Assembly: GCA_963701385.1 (NCBI GenBank)
Contig: CAVOZW010000018.1
Location: 84,056-148,055, forward strand
Reading direction: 5' to 3'
Length of the DNA stretch: 64,000 bases
From: B30-G6 sp963701385
GTDB lineage: Bacteria > Desulfobacterota > Desulfobacteria > Desulfobacterales > B30-G6
Under the pieces are notes generated by a model. It searched no databases and was not told where the DNA came from. It worked only from the letters and a program-made list of their open reading frames with translations. Positions 63,924-64,000 of this stretch are shown here, in pieces. Every line of letters begins with the position of its first letter. The first letter of the stretch is position 1. Both the position numbers and the translations under genes were made by a program.

Positions 63924-63975
63924 ATGGGTCAAGAGATTAACTTTCTTCAAGGTTGTTGCATGGGGATATCATGAC
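63924..63975 (+). repeat. Repeat family R, second-half copy (D3)
   Basis: GATGGGTCAAGAGATTAA, then TTCAAGGTTGTTGCAT and GGGGATATC match the outer half of R4 (minus strand of 53165-53235). The window ends 25 nt later, so the copy may continue. Nothing else is visible from 63768 on. Confidence 0.7.
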
Positions 63976-64000
63976 AGAAAACCAAATATCACCCAGGTAA

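Overview
The window looks like chromosomal DNA of a Desulfobacterota (deltaproteobacterial) anaerobe, most likely a Desulfobacteraceae/Desulfosarcinaceae-type sulfate reducer. I infer this from the lolC-lolD-bamA-ompH-lpxD order, a DHH-CBS-poly(A)-polymerase fusion, a trimethylamine methyltransferase (MttB) with an in-frame UAG (pyrrolysine) codon, and several secreted proteins with Gly-rich tails ending in Cys-Phe-Ile. No rRNA or other taxonomic marker is present, so the assignment rests on gene content.

Layout. (1) 1-14170 is a conserved core. On the minus strand it carries an envelope-biogenesis operon (lolC, lolD, bamA, ompH, start of lpxD) and the type IV pilus genes pilC and pilS. On the plus strand it carries the tRNA nucleotidyltransferase fusion, trpS, scpA, scpB and tRNA-Val(CAC). 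(2) 14171-19802 is an unstable stretch directly downstream of the tRNA gene. It holds a broken corrinoid-protein gene, the pyrrolysine mttB, a complete transposase element with terminal inverted repeats, remnants of a cytochrome c and of a VTT-family membrane protein, two intact small genes (DUF302, SHOCT) and an alpha/beta hydrolase. (3) 19868-24666 is a complete branched-chain amino acid type ABC transporter operon (livK-G-F-H-M), probably followed in the same transcript by the hydrolase. (4) 25-64 kb is visibly more AT-rich and accessory. It mixes secreted beta-rich or calcium-binding proteins, single metabolic or sensory genes (DUF2284, cupin, ferredoxin protein, acyltransferase, SpoIIE phosphatase, flavodoxin, GNAT, DMT exporter, HAD dehalogenase, adenylate cyclase), an IS110 element, a four-helix-bundle mobile unit, a decayed integrase with a probable cargo operon (44-47 kb), a three-gene operon of unclear function (53.6-54.9 kb) and a gene graveyard (55.9-57.4 kb).

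Themes. Two families of dispersed intergenic repeats run through the window. Family C is palindrome-rich and lies against pilS, scpA and the thermonuclease remnant. Family R has a longest copy of about 260 bp with a partly conserved minus-strand reading frame; copies lie at 32, 35, 43, 44, 51, 53, 57 and 64 kb. Five secreted proteins end in a Gly/Ser-rich stretch followed by C-F/I-I/V and a very short tail, which suggests a shared sorting or attachment step. Broken genes are frequent: mttC, cytochrome c, VTT protein, four-helix protein, thermonuclease, integrase, a G8-tract lipoprotein, a two-frameshift anchor-U protein, a radical SAM protein, an ATPase, a thioredoxin-like protein and two transposases. 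This indicates either real decay in an accessory region or some sequencing indels, and read data would be needed to tell them apart.

The most notable observations are the UAG-containing mttB beside a destroyed corrinoid partner, the shared C-F-I tails, and a small membrane-protein frame overlapping the end of the beta-helix gene. Family assignments come from recognition of sequence motifs by eye; no database search was run.
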